Shown here: piece after piece, positions 13,861-23,061 of the stretch | Position numbering within the stretch: position 1 is the stretch's first letter | How the letters are laid out: each line of letters begins with the position of its first letter | DNA from: Enterocloster aldenensis | Lineage (GTDB): Bacteria; Bacillota; Clostridia; Lachnospirales; Lachnospiraceae | NCBI RefSeq assembly: GCF_003434055.1 | Contig: NZ_QVEX01000001.1 | Location: 310,001-374,000 of the forward strand | DNA length: 64,000 nucleotides | Direction of reading: 5' to 3' | Program-made: the position numbers and the translations under genes | The notes under the pieces: model-generated | Told to the model about the DNA's origin: nothing | What the model saw: the letters and a program-made list of their open reading frames with translations, nothing else | Databases searched by the model: none

Positions 13861-15270
13861 TCATCCCTCCTCTGGCCGGGTTGGCAGCACAAAGCTCATG
13901 CACGTGCCCTTTCCCGGTTCGCTTTCTATTTCCAGGCGGCTTTTGTGCAAAAGAAGTATCTCCGCGCACAGGGCCAGCCCCAGTCCGGCGCCGTTCCTGC
14001 TTCTGGAACGTGATTTATCCACCATGTAAAATGCCTTTGTGATTTTGTGCTGTTCCTCTTTGGGGATTCCCACCCCGTGGTCCTTTACCTCAAACCGGTA
14101 CCCACCCTTCTGAATACGTCCATAGACCTCAATCAGGCCGTCTGCCTCCGATGCCTTGCAGGCGTTGTCAAGAAGGTTCATGAGAACGGATTTTATCAGG
14201 TTTGCCTCTGCCCACACAAAGCCCTCGTCATAGTTGAAATATATTTTCGCGCTCTTATTAAGCACATACATATCGTAGAGATAGACAAACAGGGATTCAA
14301 CGGAAACCACGGTGAAATCCACTTCGCTGCGCCGCGTGACCATGATGTCCAGCAGCCGGAAGGACATGGTCTCCAGCCTTTTGCCTTCCGTATAGATATA
14401 GTTGGCCGACATGAACTGCTTTTCCTCGTCCAGCTTGCGGGAGCGCAGCATATCCGCATATCCGATAATGGAGGTGAGGGGTGTCTTCAGTTCGTGGGCA
14501 AATGCGGCCACGAAATCCTCCCTTGCCTGTATCTCCTCCTCCAGCTTCCCGATGTTGTCTTCCAACGCATTGGCCATCTGGTTAAAGTCCGATGTGAGCT
14601 GGCCCAGTTCATCGCCGCTGACCTTCCTGGCGCGGTAATGATAATCCCCGGACGCCATGCGCTTGGTCGCACGCGTCAGCAGACGGATAGGCCTGGTCAG
14701 CCAGGAGGATATCAGATGCATGATGAAGGTGCCGCATACCAGCATGGCAATAGTTACCTGGCGGTATACGGAAAAGCCCAGGGCCCGTTCCCGGAACACA
14801 TCCGACACATCCCTTAAGGTTTCCAGGTAGAGCGCCCGGTCCAATGCATTGACCATTGTCCCTGCCTGTATGTAGTAACCCTTATCCAGCTTTATGACAC
14901 GGTAGGTTTTGGTGCCTGCGTCCGTCATGTCCAGGCACTGGCTGCCGGCGTCAAAGCCGCTGCTGGCATACAGCACCTGCTTCTGCTCATCGGAAAGGCG
15001 CAGCATGCGTCTGGCGCTGTGTCCTCCTGTTTCCAGGTTGGAGGCAATCTCGCCAATCGTGTTATCCTGCAGGACATCATATTTGGCAGGCACATTGAGG
15101 GCCGCTGTCTCAAATGCAAACCGCAGGATACTGTTGTCATCCAATGCCTGTCCCACTTCCCTGTCCATAGCTGTCTCAAACACGTAATTCACAAAATAGA
15201 ATCCGCTGAAGCCAAAGCCAAGGGCCATTACAATCATGGTACATAACAGCAGTTTCAATGAAAATTTCAT
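13861..15270 (-). CDS. sensor histidine kinase, HAMP type
   Basis: 469 residues. TM1 at about 5-30, an extracytoplasmic sensing region (about 31-170), TM2 (172-190), HAMP (192-244; SSWLTRPIRLLTRATKRMASGDY), the phospho-acceptor box FAHELKTPLTSIIGY with His259, and an ATPase domain with NLLDNACKA, DHGVGIPKEE and GAGLGLALC. It is a complete, ordinary class I kinase. Its ATG overlaps the stop of the response regulator by four bases (ATGA), which couples translation. With the upstream secreted FG-GAP-like protein and the downstream exported protein it forms a compact signalling operon that may sense cell-surface or envelope state. The signal cannot be read. Confidence 0.94.
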   Translation of the reverse strand: MKFSLKLLLCTMIVMALGFGFSGFYFVNYVFETAMDREVGQALDDNSILRFAFETAALNVPAKYDVLQDNTIGEIASNLETGGHSARRMLRLSDEQKQVLYASSGFDAGSQCLDMTDAGTKTYRVIKLDKGYYIQAGTMVNALDRALYLETLRDVSDVFRERALGFSVYRQVTIAMLVCGTFIMHLISSWLTRPIRLLTRATKRMASGDYHYRARKVSGDELGQLTSDFNQMANALEDNIGKLEEEIQAREDFVAAFAHELKTPLTSIIGYADMLRSRKLDEEKQFMSANYIYTEGKRLETMSFRLLDIMVTRRSEVDFTVVSVESLFVYLYDMYVLNKSAKIYFNYDEGFVWAEANLIKSVLMNLLDNACKASEADGLIEVYGRIQKGGYRFEVKDHGVGIPKEEQHKITKAFYMVDKSRSRSRNGAGLGLALCAEILLLHKSRLEIESEPGKGTCMSFVLPTRPEEG

Positions 15271-15926
15271 CCTGGCACCTCTAAGCGGTATCCCACTTTA
15301 TAGACTGCCACCAGGCTGTTTTCCCAGCCCAGCTTCCGCCTCAGCCTCTGGACATGCAGGTCCAGGGTGCGGCTGTCCCCGCTGTATTCCCCTTCCCATA
15401 CCTTTTCATAAAGGGTTTCCCTGAAAAGGGCAACATTCTTATTCCGTATGAAGAGCACCAGAAGGCCGAATTCCTTGTTGGTCAGCACCACTGGCCGGCC
15501 GGCCTTGGTAACCAGCCGCGCCTCCACATCCACGGTCACATCCCCTGCGCTTAACAGGTGTTCTGTCTTGTTATACCGCCTTAAGACCGCCTCCACCCTG
15601 GCCGTCAGTTCCACCACGTCAAATGGTTTCACCAGATAATCATCCGCGCCCAGCCGCAGTCCCTTTACCCTGTCCTTCACCTCGTGCCTTGCCGTGATGA
15701 AGATGACAGGAATCCCAAGAGGGCGTATGTATTCCATAATGTCATAGCCGTCAGCTCCCGGAAGCATGATATCCAGAAGGATCAGGTCAAATGCCTCCTC
15801 TTCAATCATCCTCAGCGCCGCGATCCCGTCCTGGACCGCAGCGCACTGGTAACCGCCTGCGCTCAGGTTCATGTCAATCAAATCGCAGATCGGTTTCTCG
15901 TCATCCACTATCAGTATTTTTATCAT
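15267..15926 (-). CDS. OmpR-family response regulator
   Basis: 219 residues from ATG 15926, which overlaps the stop of the preceding gene by four bases; a TTG 21 bases earlier is less likely. Receiver: DDE at 8-10, Asp52 (LLDIMLPGADG), Thr in FITARHE, Lys in YLVKPFD. Winged helix: VVLTNKEFGLLVLFIRNKN, SRTLDLHVQRLRRKLG, YKVGYRLEV. It pairs with the kinase that follows. The order FG-GAP protein, regulator, kinase, exported protein is fully overlapped or nearly so, so all four are expressed together. Confidence 0.95.
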   Translation of the reverse strand: MIKILIVDDEKPICDLIDMNLSAGGYQCAAVQDGIAALRMIEEEAFDLILLDIMLPGADGYDIMEYIRPLGIPVIFITARHEVKDRVKGLRLGADDYLVKPFDVVELTARVEAVLRRYNKTEHLLSAGDVTVDVEARLVTKAGRPVVLTNKEFGLLVLFIRNKNVALFRETLYEKVWEGEYSGDSRTLDLHVQRLRRKLGWENSLVAVYKVGYRLEVPG

Positions 15927-17053
15927 TGTCCTGTTTTCCACCCCCAATATGCCCGCGCACGCTCCACCAGTCCGGACATGGTGTCGGTGTCAGTGCATTT
16001 TATCGTCTGTTTCATATCCGTATCCTCATAAAAACCGGCCGTCCTCTGGTAATAGACAGAATACCCGCTTTCCACCACGGACTGTCCGCTGCTTCCCTCA
16101 TAACTGTAGCTGGCAAACACCATGATGTCCTTCAGCCCGTCGCCGTCAATGTCCTGGCAGCTGATTCCCTTAAGCCCATAGAGATTCTCATAATCCCCCA
16201 TGGGCTGGAAACTCCATACAATATACCCCTCTTCATTGACCAGATAAACCATGAACACGGTATACTCCGCCATGCGGTAGGTTCCCGGCACCACATAAAG
16301 GCGGCCCAGCTTCTCAAACTGCCTGGAATGATATTGGTCCCGGGCAATCTGGAAACCGTTGTCCAGAAGTTCCTTCTGCGTGGTTGCGGTGTACAGGAAT
16401 TCCGTGGAATACCCATCCCTTATAAAGGACGTGATGAACCGGATGCTCTTGTTCATACCAAAGCGGTTCAGCTGATTGGACAGCCTGTAATCCCTGTAAA
16501 ATGCCCCGTTCTTCTGGAACAGGACATCGCCTACTTTGTAAATGCCGGATCCGGCGGACGCCGGGGCTTCCGGATGGATAAGGGGGCCCCCATCCCCATA
16601 GCTGCATGCCGTAATAAGGACAATATCCGACAGGCCATCGTTATCCATGTCCTGAAAGGAAACCGCTGCCAGCCATTCATTGGGCTGGCTGAGACTGCCC
16701 CTGCGCTGGCTGTTGGTCTCCAGCCGGTCTGTCTTAAACACCACATCCTGGTCCTCTGCCGCAAAAAACAGGGCTAAACGGCGGTACTGGGTATCGTACG
16801 CCGGGATAAAGGAGACCTGGCCGTATCCTTCTAATTCCACCGGGAAGATCTGGTCTTCAATTATCCGGAATCCTGCGTCGGCTATGTCATCCTTTGCCTT
16901 AACAGACTCAAAACGGCTGCAATAATCCCTGTATTCCTGCATTGCCCGGGTCTGCACGGTTCCCTCAGCCCCATAAACGCGGGCCGTCAATGACATGGCT
17001 GAGAGTAAAAGAATCGGGAATGCCGTCAAACACTTATTTAAACTGAATTTCAA
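15923..17053 (-). CDS. secreted FG-GAP/VCBS-like repeat protein
   Basis: About 376 residues. GGAGG lies only one base from an ATG at 17059 but six bases from a TTG two codons later, so I place the start at 17053. A signal peptide (about 1-28, ending near ARVYGAEG) leads to an extracellular protein. It has two calcium-loop-like FG-GAP segments: FQDMDNDGLSDIVLITA (about 135-150) and CQDIDGDGLKDIMVFAS (about 295-310), the signature of beta-propeller blades that bind Ca2+. It has no kinase or enzyme motif. Being first in an operon with a two-component system suggests an extracellular partner of the sensor; this link is inference from context. Confidence 0.8.
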   Translation of the reverse strand: MKFSLNKCLTAFPILLLSAMSLTARVYGAEGTVQTRAMQEYRDYCSRFESVKAKDDIADAGFRIIEDQIFPVELEGYGQVSFIPAYDTQYRRLALFFAAEDQDVVFKTDRLETNSQRRGSLSQPNEWLAAVSFQDMDNDGLSDIVLITACSYGDGGPLIHPEAPASAGSGIYKVGDVLFQKNGAFYRDYRLSNQLNRFGMNKSIRFITSFIRDGYSTEFLYTATTQKELLDNGFQIARDQYHSRQFEKLGRLYVVPGTYRMAEYTVFMVYLVNEEGYIVWSFQPMGDYENLYGLKGISCQDIDGDGLKDIMVFASYSYEGSSGQSVVESGYSVYYQRTAGFYEDTDMKQTIKCTDTDTMSGLVERARAYWGWKTGQ

Positions 17054-17194
17054 ACCCATGCCTCCGCTTCTTCCTTTTCAAGTCCAGAATCCTGTAATCC
17101 TGAAACAGGTCATGACCACTTTTTAAATCCTGTACTGTTTGTATTCAAATTTATAGTATCGCAAAAAGAATGATATTTCAACCTGATATGGTTA

Positions 17195-17223
17195 TTGACT
17201 TTCCGGTCTATTTTTACTATTAT
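17195..17223 (+). promoter_or_regulatory. promoter of the TetR/antiporter operon
   Basis: TTGACT (17195-17200), 17-base spacer, TATTAT (17218-17223), upstream of a GGAGG site and ATG 17256. Confidence 0.7.
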
Positions 17224-17236
17224 AGACTATAAAGTC
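17197..17236. promoter_or_regulatory. probable TetR auto-operator
   Basis: Fifteen-base arms GACTTTCCGGTCTAT (17197-17211) and ATAGACTATAAAGTC (17222-17236) are complementary at 12 positions and separated by 10 bases. They cover the -35/-10 region and the bases just downstream, the usual place for autorepression by the adjacent TetR-family gene. Confidence 0.6.
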
Positions 17237-17255
17237 CATTTATGGAGGTATTATC

Positions 17256-17867
17256 ATGAAAAAGGAAGAAAAAACAGAATTAACAAGAAAACGGATTCTG
17301 GCTGCTGCCATGAAAGAATTTGGGGAAAACGGATATCAGGGCGCTTCCCTGAACCGCATATGTGATATCGGGATTCCCAAAGGCCTTCTCTATCACAACT
17401 TTGAGAACCGGGACGCCCTCTACCTGGCCTGTCTGGAACAAAGCTTTGCCACCTTCACCGGCTTTTTAAGGGAAGACGGCCTGGGTTTTGGGCTGCAGCA
17501 CTACATGGATACACGGCTGCATTTTTTCAAAAGCCATCCATGGGAGGCCCGTTTATTCTTTGAGGCAATCCTTCAGCCGCCGTTACAGCTCAAGGACCAG
17601 GTCAGGGCGCTGAAAAAAGATTTTGACGCCTTAAACAGTGAACTGTACGACCGGCTTCTGACGCGCCTTACCCTGAGGCCCGGCATTACCCGCAAGGAAG
17701 CAAAGCAATACTTTTCCCTGATGCAGGACATGGTTAACTGCTACCTGTGCAGCCCCAGTTACCAGTCCGTGGATTTTGACGAAATCCTGGCTGCCCACGA
17801 GGATAACCTTGCGAAACTATTGGATTACATGCTCTATGGCATTGCAGAAAGAGAGGCAGGATTATGA
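17256..17867 (+). CDS. TetR/AcrR-family transcriptional regulator
   Basis: 203 residues. The helix-turn-helix is at about 11-56 (TRKRILAAAMKEFGENGYQGASLNRICDIGIPKG then LLYHNFENRDALY), followed by an all-helical ligand domain with FEAILQPPLQLKDQV and a C-terminal dimerisation region. The gene's stop overlaps the antiporter start by four bases (ATGA), so the regulator most likely controls its own operon through the palindrome at 17197-17236. The ligand is unknown; membrane stress or a toxic compound is typical of the family. Confidence 0.93.
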   Translation: MKKEEKTELTRKRILAAAMKEFGENGYQGASLNRICDIGIPKGLLYHNFENRDALYLACLEQSFATFTGFLREDGLGFGLQHYMDTRLHFFKSHPWEARLFFEAILQPPLQLKDQVRALKKDFDALNSELYDRLLTRLTLRPGITRKEAKQYFSLMQDMVNCYLCSPSYQSVDFDEILAAHEDNLAKLLDYMLYGIAEREAGL

Positions 17868-19087
17868 TAGGATCCGTCATTCGTATACTGGCTGCGTTCG
17901 CAGCTGCATTTTTCACAGGAAAGGCCGTGTCCAGGCTTAAGCTCCCCTCCATCCTCGGATGGCTGATTGCCGGGATGGTTCTTGGCCCCCATGGCGTGAA
18001 CCTGCTGGACAACGCCCTTTTAAACTCCGGCCCTTATACAGCCATGACCCATATCTTTGAGTGCGCGGTGGGATTGATGATCGGCACGGAGCTTGTATGG
18101 AAACGGATCCGCAAATCCGGCAAATCCATCATCATCACAACCCTGACCCAGTCCCTGGGGACATTTATTGTTGTCTCGGCCGTATTCGGGGTTGTATTCC
18201 GCCTGTGCGGCATTTCCCTTTACCTGGCTTTTATCTTCGGAAGCATTGCGCTGGCAACGGCTCCGGCCCCGGCCCTTTCCATTGTAAAGGAATTCAAGAC
18301 CAGCGGTCCTGTTACAAGCACGCTGATTCCCATGGCTGCCCTGGATGACATGGTAGGGGTTGTGGTATTCTTCACCACCATATCCGTTGTATCCGGTACC
18401 ATATCCGGACAAGGCATCCCAGCCTATCTGATTCCTGTTGTCATGGTTTTCCCTCTGGCCATCGGGGCGGTAACCGGCCTGCCCGCCGGGCTCCTTCTGA
18501 AAAAGCACCGGCCCCTGCGGTCCACCCTTCTCATCCTGATTGCCATGATCCTGCTCACAACTGCCCTGGGAGCCATATGCAATACATACATCATGCCCAG
18601 GCCGGTGCTTAACTTCATGCTGATGGGAATGTCATTTTCAACCGTATTCGCCAACATGGTGTCCGAGGACCGGTTGTCTGAAATCATGTATGAATTCGGT
18701 CCCATCCTGGGCGTATCCATCATCCTTATCATCCTGGGACTGGGCGCGCCCCTGGACTACCATCTGATTATGGGCGCCGGTCTGTTCACTGCCGTGTACA
18801 TTGCCGCCCGTGCCTTTGGAAAATACTTCGGGGCCTGGTTCGGGGCCAGCATCACCGGTTCCCCAAAAACCGTAAGGAACTATCTGGGTCTGACACTCCT
18901 TCCCCACTCCGGTGTCTCCCTTGTATTCACCGGCATCTCCGCCTCCGCCCTGTCCGCTGCAGCGCCTGAAAACGCACAGATCATCCAGGGCACCATTGCC
19001 GCTGCGGCAGTCATCAATGAAATCATTGCGGTGGTGGCTGCAAAGAAAGGGTTTGAGTGGGCAGGGGAATTAGGGAAAGGGGATTGA
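17864..19087 (+). CDS. cation:proton antiporter (CPA/KefB-like membrane domain)
   Basis: 407 residues with about 12 membrane segments. The N-terminus (KLPSILGWLIAGMVLGPHGV) is characteristic of Na+/H+ and K+/H+ exchangers, and ALDDMVGVVVF carries an Asp-Asp pair in the position of the ion-binding residues of CPA2 proteins. There is no C-terminal TrkA-N regulatory domain, so it is the membrane part only. It probably exchanges Na+ or K+ for protons to maintain pH and salt balance. Expression is tied to the overlapping TetR gene; a UUCG-loop terminator follows 22 bases after the stop. Confidence 0.88.
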   Translation: MIGSVIRILAAFAAAFFTGKAVSRLKLPSILGWLIAGMVLGPHGVNLLDNALLNSGPYTAMTHIFECAVGLMIGTELVWKRIRKSGKSIIITTLTQSLGTFIVVSAVFGVVFRLCGISLYLAFIFGSIALATAPAPALSIVKEFKTSGPVTSTLIPMAALDDMVGVVVFFTTISVVSGTISGQGIPAYLIPVVMVFPLAIGAVTGLPAGLLLKKHRPLRSTLLILIAMILLTTALGAICNTYIMPRPVLNFMLMGMSFSTVFANMVSEDRLSEIMYEFGPILGVSIILIILGLGAPLDYHLIMGAGLFTAVYIAARAFGKYFGAWFGASITGSPKTVRNYLGLTLLPHSGVSLVFTGISASALSAAAPENAQIIQGTIAAAAVINEIIAVVAAKKGFEWAGELGKGD

Positions 19088-19108
19088 ATACATCTGACTG
19101 GCCGGAAA

Positions 19109-19130
19109 GGCTTCTTCGGAAGCCGGTTTT
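19109..19130 (+). terminator. UUCG-tetraloop terminator after the antiporter
   Basis: GGCTTC-TTCG-GAAGCC followed by GGTTTT. The stem is short but capped by the very stable cUUCGg loop. It lies between convergent genes. Confidence 0.7.
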
Positions 19131-19162
19131 AAGGAGCCATCCACATATATGACATCCATCCC

Positions 19163-20506
19163 TTAATCCCTGGTCAGTTTCCGGATCCAGTTCCCATAGT
19201 TCACCTCCAGGAAAGCCGGAATGCACTTGAATATCTGATCAGCATTCAGGCAGCACACAACAATCACCGGGGATGCCTTCACCACAAAGGCCATGTAAAA
19301 TGACAGCGGCAGCACAATCATCCAGATGCTCACCAAATCCATCTTCACCACAAACATGGCATTGCCGCCTCCCCGGATGATGCCGTTGTTGGCAGGCATC
19401 TGATAGGACATGCCCACGCATACCACGCTCAGTATAATCAGGAATGCGTTGGCCATATCCCTTGTCTCATTGGATAAGTCATACAGGCCAAGGACAGGTA
19501 TCCGGATAAGGAACAGGATGGACCCGGATACAATCCCAATCAGCACGAATATTTTCTGCAGCCGCAGGGCATATGCCTTTGTCTGGGCAAGATCCCCCCT
19601 TCCAATGGCCTGCCCAATCAGGACGGACGCAGAGGAGGAGGCGCCTACGGCCATGGATTTGACCAGCAGGAACAGGGTGGAGGCCACGCTGTTGGCTGCG
19701 ATTGCATTGCTTGCCATGTGTCCCAGGATTACGGTCTGAAGCGCGGTGTTCACGCCCCAAAGCCCCTGGACCAACAGCATGGGGAGACACACCCTGACAT
19801 AATCCTTTCCCAGCGTCACATCCTGGTCCAGGTAATCCCCGGGCCTTAAGTGGATGGTCTTTTCCTTTTTAGCAATATACAGGATGAGGATCAGCACTTC
19901 AATGATCCTGGCTGTGAGGGTCCCGACCGCTGCTCCTGCGGTTCCCATCTCCGGCGCCCCGAACCTTCCGTATATCAAGACATAGTTAATGCCGCAGTTA
20001 ATGCAGAACGTGGATATGGACAGATAAAATGCCACCTTCACCATCTCAATGCTGCGCAGTGTGGCAAGGAGTATCTGTGTTATGGCAAAAAACACGTAGG
20101 TAAAACGGATGATATGGAGGTAGCGCATCCCCTCCCCTATGATTCCCGCATCCGTTGTAAAGATGGAAACCACCCTGTACGGATACAGGCTTGCCGCCGC
20201 TGTCAGGATGACGGCCAAAACCAGGGCCCCATGCATGGCTGTCACCGCAATTCTCTTCATGGGTCCTGTCTGCCGCTTTCCCCAGTACTGGCTGCAGAAA
20301 ATCACAAGCCCGTCCCCCATGGCGGTCAATAGCTGCTGATAGACAAACTGTACCTGGTTCACGGCCGCCGCCCCTGCCAGGGCCTGTTCGCTGTACGCCC
20401 CCAGCATGATATTATCAGCCAGATTCACGGCCAGGCTGATGACATTCTGTAAGACCAATACTACATAGAGTGCAAAAAAACGTTTAAGAAATTTATCCTT
20501 TGTCAC
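19163..20506 (-). CDS. MATE-family efflux transporter
   Basis: 447 residues from GTG 20506, which has GGGAGG seven bases upstream; the longer frame to 20557 has no site. Twelve membrane segments in two bundles: the first has LAGAAAVNQVQFVYQQLLTAMGDGLVIFCSQYWG, the second ASSSASVLIGQAIGRGD, both typical of the MATF/DinF-like clostridial MATE branch. It exports cationic drugs or metabolites in exchange for Na+ or H+. A single gene with its own promoter at 20572-20600. The substrate is unknown. Confidence 0.92.
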   Translation of the reverse strand: MTKDKFLKRFFALYVVLVLQNVISLAVNLADNIMLGAYSEQALAGAAAVNQVQFVYQQLLTAMGDGLVIFCSQYWGKRQTGPMKRIAVTAMHGALVLAVILTAAASLYPYRVVSIFTTDAGIIGEGMRYLHIIRFTYVFFAITQILLATLRSIEMVKVAFYLSISTFCINCGINYVLIYGRFGAPEMGTAGAAVGTLTARIIEVLILILYIAKKEKTIHLRPGDYLDQDVTLGKDYVRVCLPMLLVQGLWGVNTALQTVILGHMASNAIAANSVASTLFLLVKSMAVGASSSASVLIGQAIGRGDLAQTKAYALRLQKIFVLIGIVSGSILFLIRIPVLGLYDLSNETRDMANAFLIILSVVCVGMSYQMPANNGIIRGGGNAMFVVKMDLVSIWMIVLPLSFYMAFVVKASPVIVVCCLNADQIFKCIPAFLEVNYGNWIRKLTRD

Positions 20507-20571
20507 GTGGCATCCTCCCGGGTACGCGTATCCATGGATGACAGAAAGCATTATCATACACCCCTCAGCTA

Positions 20572-20600
20572 ATTATATTGAATCCAGCTGTATATTTCAA
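20572..20600 (-). promoter_or_regulatory. promoter of the MATE gene
   Basis: On the minus strand TTGAAA (20600-20595), 17-base spacer, TATAAT (20577-20572): a near-consensus sigma-A promoter. Confidence 0.75.
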
Positions 20601-20661
20601 TGTAAAAACAGAAAAGGATTGAAAACATGATCTGTCTCCAACCCTTCCATGCCATATTTTA

Positions 20662-23061
20662 TTATTTATCCACAAAGTAGATATGATACCTTTCCTCATC
20701 CACATCTGCCAGGGGCATCCACTTAAGCCCATCCGCCTCAAATCCATGGATTCCGTCATGGAAACCATTCTGTATCTTTCGGTCATTCCACCCATCCACT
20801 TCCGGGCAGGGCAGATATTCCTCACTGTCATTTAATGCAGCCAGGATATATGGCCCAAAAGCAATGCTGGAATAACAGCTGCCATCCGGCGCCGGCAATT
20901 TTCTGAACCGGAATGGCAGGCTGATATCAATCCGGTCCCCCGGTGTCCACTGGCGGCGGATCCTTACATAGCCGTCGGAATCCGCCGCTAAGCCCTGGAA
21001 TTCCGCCATGAAGCCCGGGGAATCCTCCGTAACTGCATCCGTTTTTACCTGTCCGTCTGCCGTTGCATCCTCCGTCAGCACGGTATAAACCCGGATATCC
21101 CAGTCCTCCCTGGCCCAGCAGGGTATCCTCAGCGCCACGGTCCTTTCCCCTCCATCCTTCAGCCCATTGAAGATAACCGTATAGAGGCCCTGGGTATCCT
21201 GTCCCTGGCCGCCGTGTCCCTGGCCGTTCTCCTCCAGTTTCAGCTTCCATCCATCCGCCATATCCAGTTCAGAGGGAATATAAAGGTTGACATACACTTC
21301 TTTTCCATCTTCCCCCACCGCGTATATGTTCCTGATATAACGGAACCGGCTTTCCAGCCCCGTGCCGTGGCAGCAGGTGTTCTCAGATGTATTGAATTCC
21401 TTCCTGCCTCCCGGCCGCACCGGCATGAAGTAGGTGGTTCCCCCGTCCGCCTTATGGCTGGCAGAAGACAGGATATGGTTGTAAAGGACATTTTCATAAT
21501 AATCCATCTTACGGCTGTCCGGCAATCGTCTAAACAGGCCAAAGGTCAGACGCATCAGGTTATAGCTGGCGCAGCTTTCCGCGGACTTATCCGTCATGTA
21601 ATGGGCAATGTCGCCCGGCTCATGGAACATTTCTGTCTCGCCCACGCCGCCTATGCTGTATTCATGGGACCGGACCACCATCTGCCAGAAATTCCTGGCA
21701 ATATCCAGGTAGCGTTTCCCGCCTCCGGCCTCATACAGTTCCAGGGCGCCGATGGCCTGGGGGATGTGCTGGTTGGCATGCATATCCTTTAAAGTATCAA
21801 CATTTTCCTCCATGGGATAGAACAGCTTCTCATTGCGGAAGAACAGGGCTGCCCTCAGGTACTTCCCATCCCCGGTTTCCCGGTACAGGCGGACCATGAC
21901 GGAAATCATGCCGCCGAATTCCCCTGCAATGTACATGGACCACATCCTGTCCAGCTGTGCCCTGGAAAGCCTGGACAGACGTCCATAGACCCAGTCTCCC
22001 AGTCCTGTCAGCAGGCGGAATGCTTCCTTGCTCCCGGCCAGACAATGGCAGTCATATAATCCTGACATTATCTTATCCAGGGTATAGTATGGCGCCCATA
22101 TTTCCGGATACTTTGTATATACCTCCAGAAGGTCAAACTGCTGCTCTGAATAAGCGCTTAAGAACCCTTTGGCACAGCCCTGTGCCTCCAGGGCCTTCTG
22201 GCACTCTGACAGGGCGTGTACCATATAGCTGATCTTGTCCTTCAGCGCCTGCTGTCCACGTACGCTGTAGGCCAGGGCCAGCCCGGACAGATAATGCCCG
22301 GTGGTATGTCCTTTCAGGTTGCACTCCGGCGCATCCCAGCCCGTCATGGGCCCTGCCCCTTGTACGTCCAGCCCTGCCGCGCAGCGGAAATTGTACAGCA
22401 TCTGGTCATCATCCACGGACAGCAGCCAGCGGACCATCCGCTCCTGGGCATCCCAGAACCTGGTTCCCTCTGCCAGCCGCACACAACCCGCAGGCACCTC
22501 GCCCACAGGAATCCTCACAGGTCCTGGGTCCTCCTGACAATCCGCGACCAGAATCCGTGCCTTTGCAATAAGTCCGGTTTCCTCAACATGCCCTTTTATA
22601 TGAATGGTGTTTCCGGATGCCGGAAGGGTAAACGGTTCCCATGTCACCGGAAGCGTGGTGGGGATTCCCATGTCATCTGCTGCAATGACCACAGGGGGGA
22701 GTTCCGCTGTTTCACCCGGCCTCACGGTTTTTTCCACAGGGCGCAGGCTGGCAATGGATGCCTTCCTCGGTTCCTCCAGAACGGTTGCCTCAAAGGTACG
22801 GTCCGCACAGCCCCCTTCATAGACAGAGGATACGGTAAGGAGGATTTTGCGGTTGCCCACCCCGTAAGTGGGCCTGGTTACTTTTCCTTCATGGCTTATG
22901 AAAAGAGTTTCATGGGATTTCCAGCTGAAACGCGCTCCCCGTTTTCCCCTGGACGGCAGTTTCAGATCCGTATCCACCGTGTTCAGATTGCCAATATAGA
23001 TATCTGCCAGGTCCTGGCGGACCGCCTCTTCCGGCAGGATTACATCTGTTTTTCCGCTCAT
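20662..23061 (-). CDS. GH127-family beta-L-arabinofuranosidase
   Basis: 799 residues from ATG 23061, which overlaps the symporter stop by four bases. The first 190 or so residues look like Ig-like beta modules (SWKSHETLFISHEG, VSSVYEGGCADRTFEATVLEEP). The catalytic (alpha/alpha)6 part then has the family signatures GWDAPECNLKGHTTGHYLSGLA, MHANQHIPQAIGALELYE and, around residue 560, ENTCCHGTGLE, which holds the catalytic/zinc-binding cysteines of GH127/GH146. A C-terminal beta domain follows. These enzymes remove beta-L-arabinofuranose from plant cell-wall material, notably hydroxyproline-linked arabino-oligosaccharides. There is no signal peptide, so it acts in the cytoplasm on imported substrate. 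It is coupled to an amino-acid-type symporter, an unusual partner. Confidence 0.92.
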   Translation of the reverse strand: MSGKTDVILPEEAVRQDLADIYIGNLNTVDTDLKLPSRGKRGARFSWKSHETLFISHEGKVTRPTYGVGNRKILLTVSSVYEGGCADRTFEATVLEEPRKASIASLRPVEKTVRPGETAELPPVVIAADDMGIPTTLPVTWEPFTLPASGNTIHIKGHVEETGLIAKARILVADCQEDPGPVRIPVGEVPAGCVRLAEGTRFWDAQERMVRWLLSVDDDQMLYNFRCAAGLDVQGAGPMTGWDAPECNLKGHTTGHYLSGLALAYSVRGQQALKDKISYMVHALSECQKALEAQGCAKGFLSAYSEQQFDLLEVYTKYPEIWAPYYTLDKIMSGLYDCHCLAGSKEAFRLLTGLGDWVYGRLSRLSRAQLDRMWSMYIAGEFGGMISVMVRLYRETGDGKYLRAALFFRNEKLFYPMEENVDTLKDMHANQHIPQAIGALELYEAGGGKRYLDIARNFWQMVVRSHEYSIGGVGETEMFHEPGDIAHYMTDKSAESCASYNLMRLTFGLFRRLPDSRKMDYYENVLYNHILSSASHKADGGTTYFMPVRPGGRKEFNTSENTCCHGTGLESRFRYIRNIYAVGEDGKEVYVNLYIPSELDMADGWKLKLEENGQGHGGQGQDTQGLYTVIFNGLKDGGERTVALRIPCWAREDWDIRVYTVLTEDATADGQVKTDAVTEDSPGFMAEFQGLAADSDGYVRIRRQWTPGDRIDISLPFRFRKLPAPDGSCYSSIAFGPYILAALNDSEEYLPCPEVDGWNDRKIQNGFHDGIHGFEADGLKWMPLADVDEERYHIYFVDK

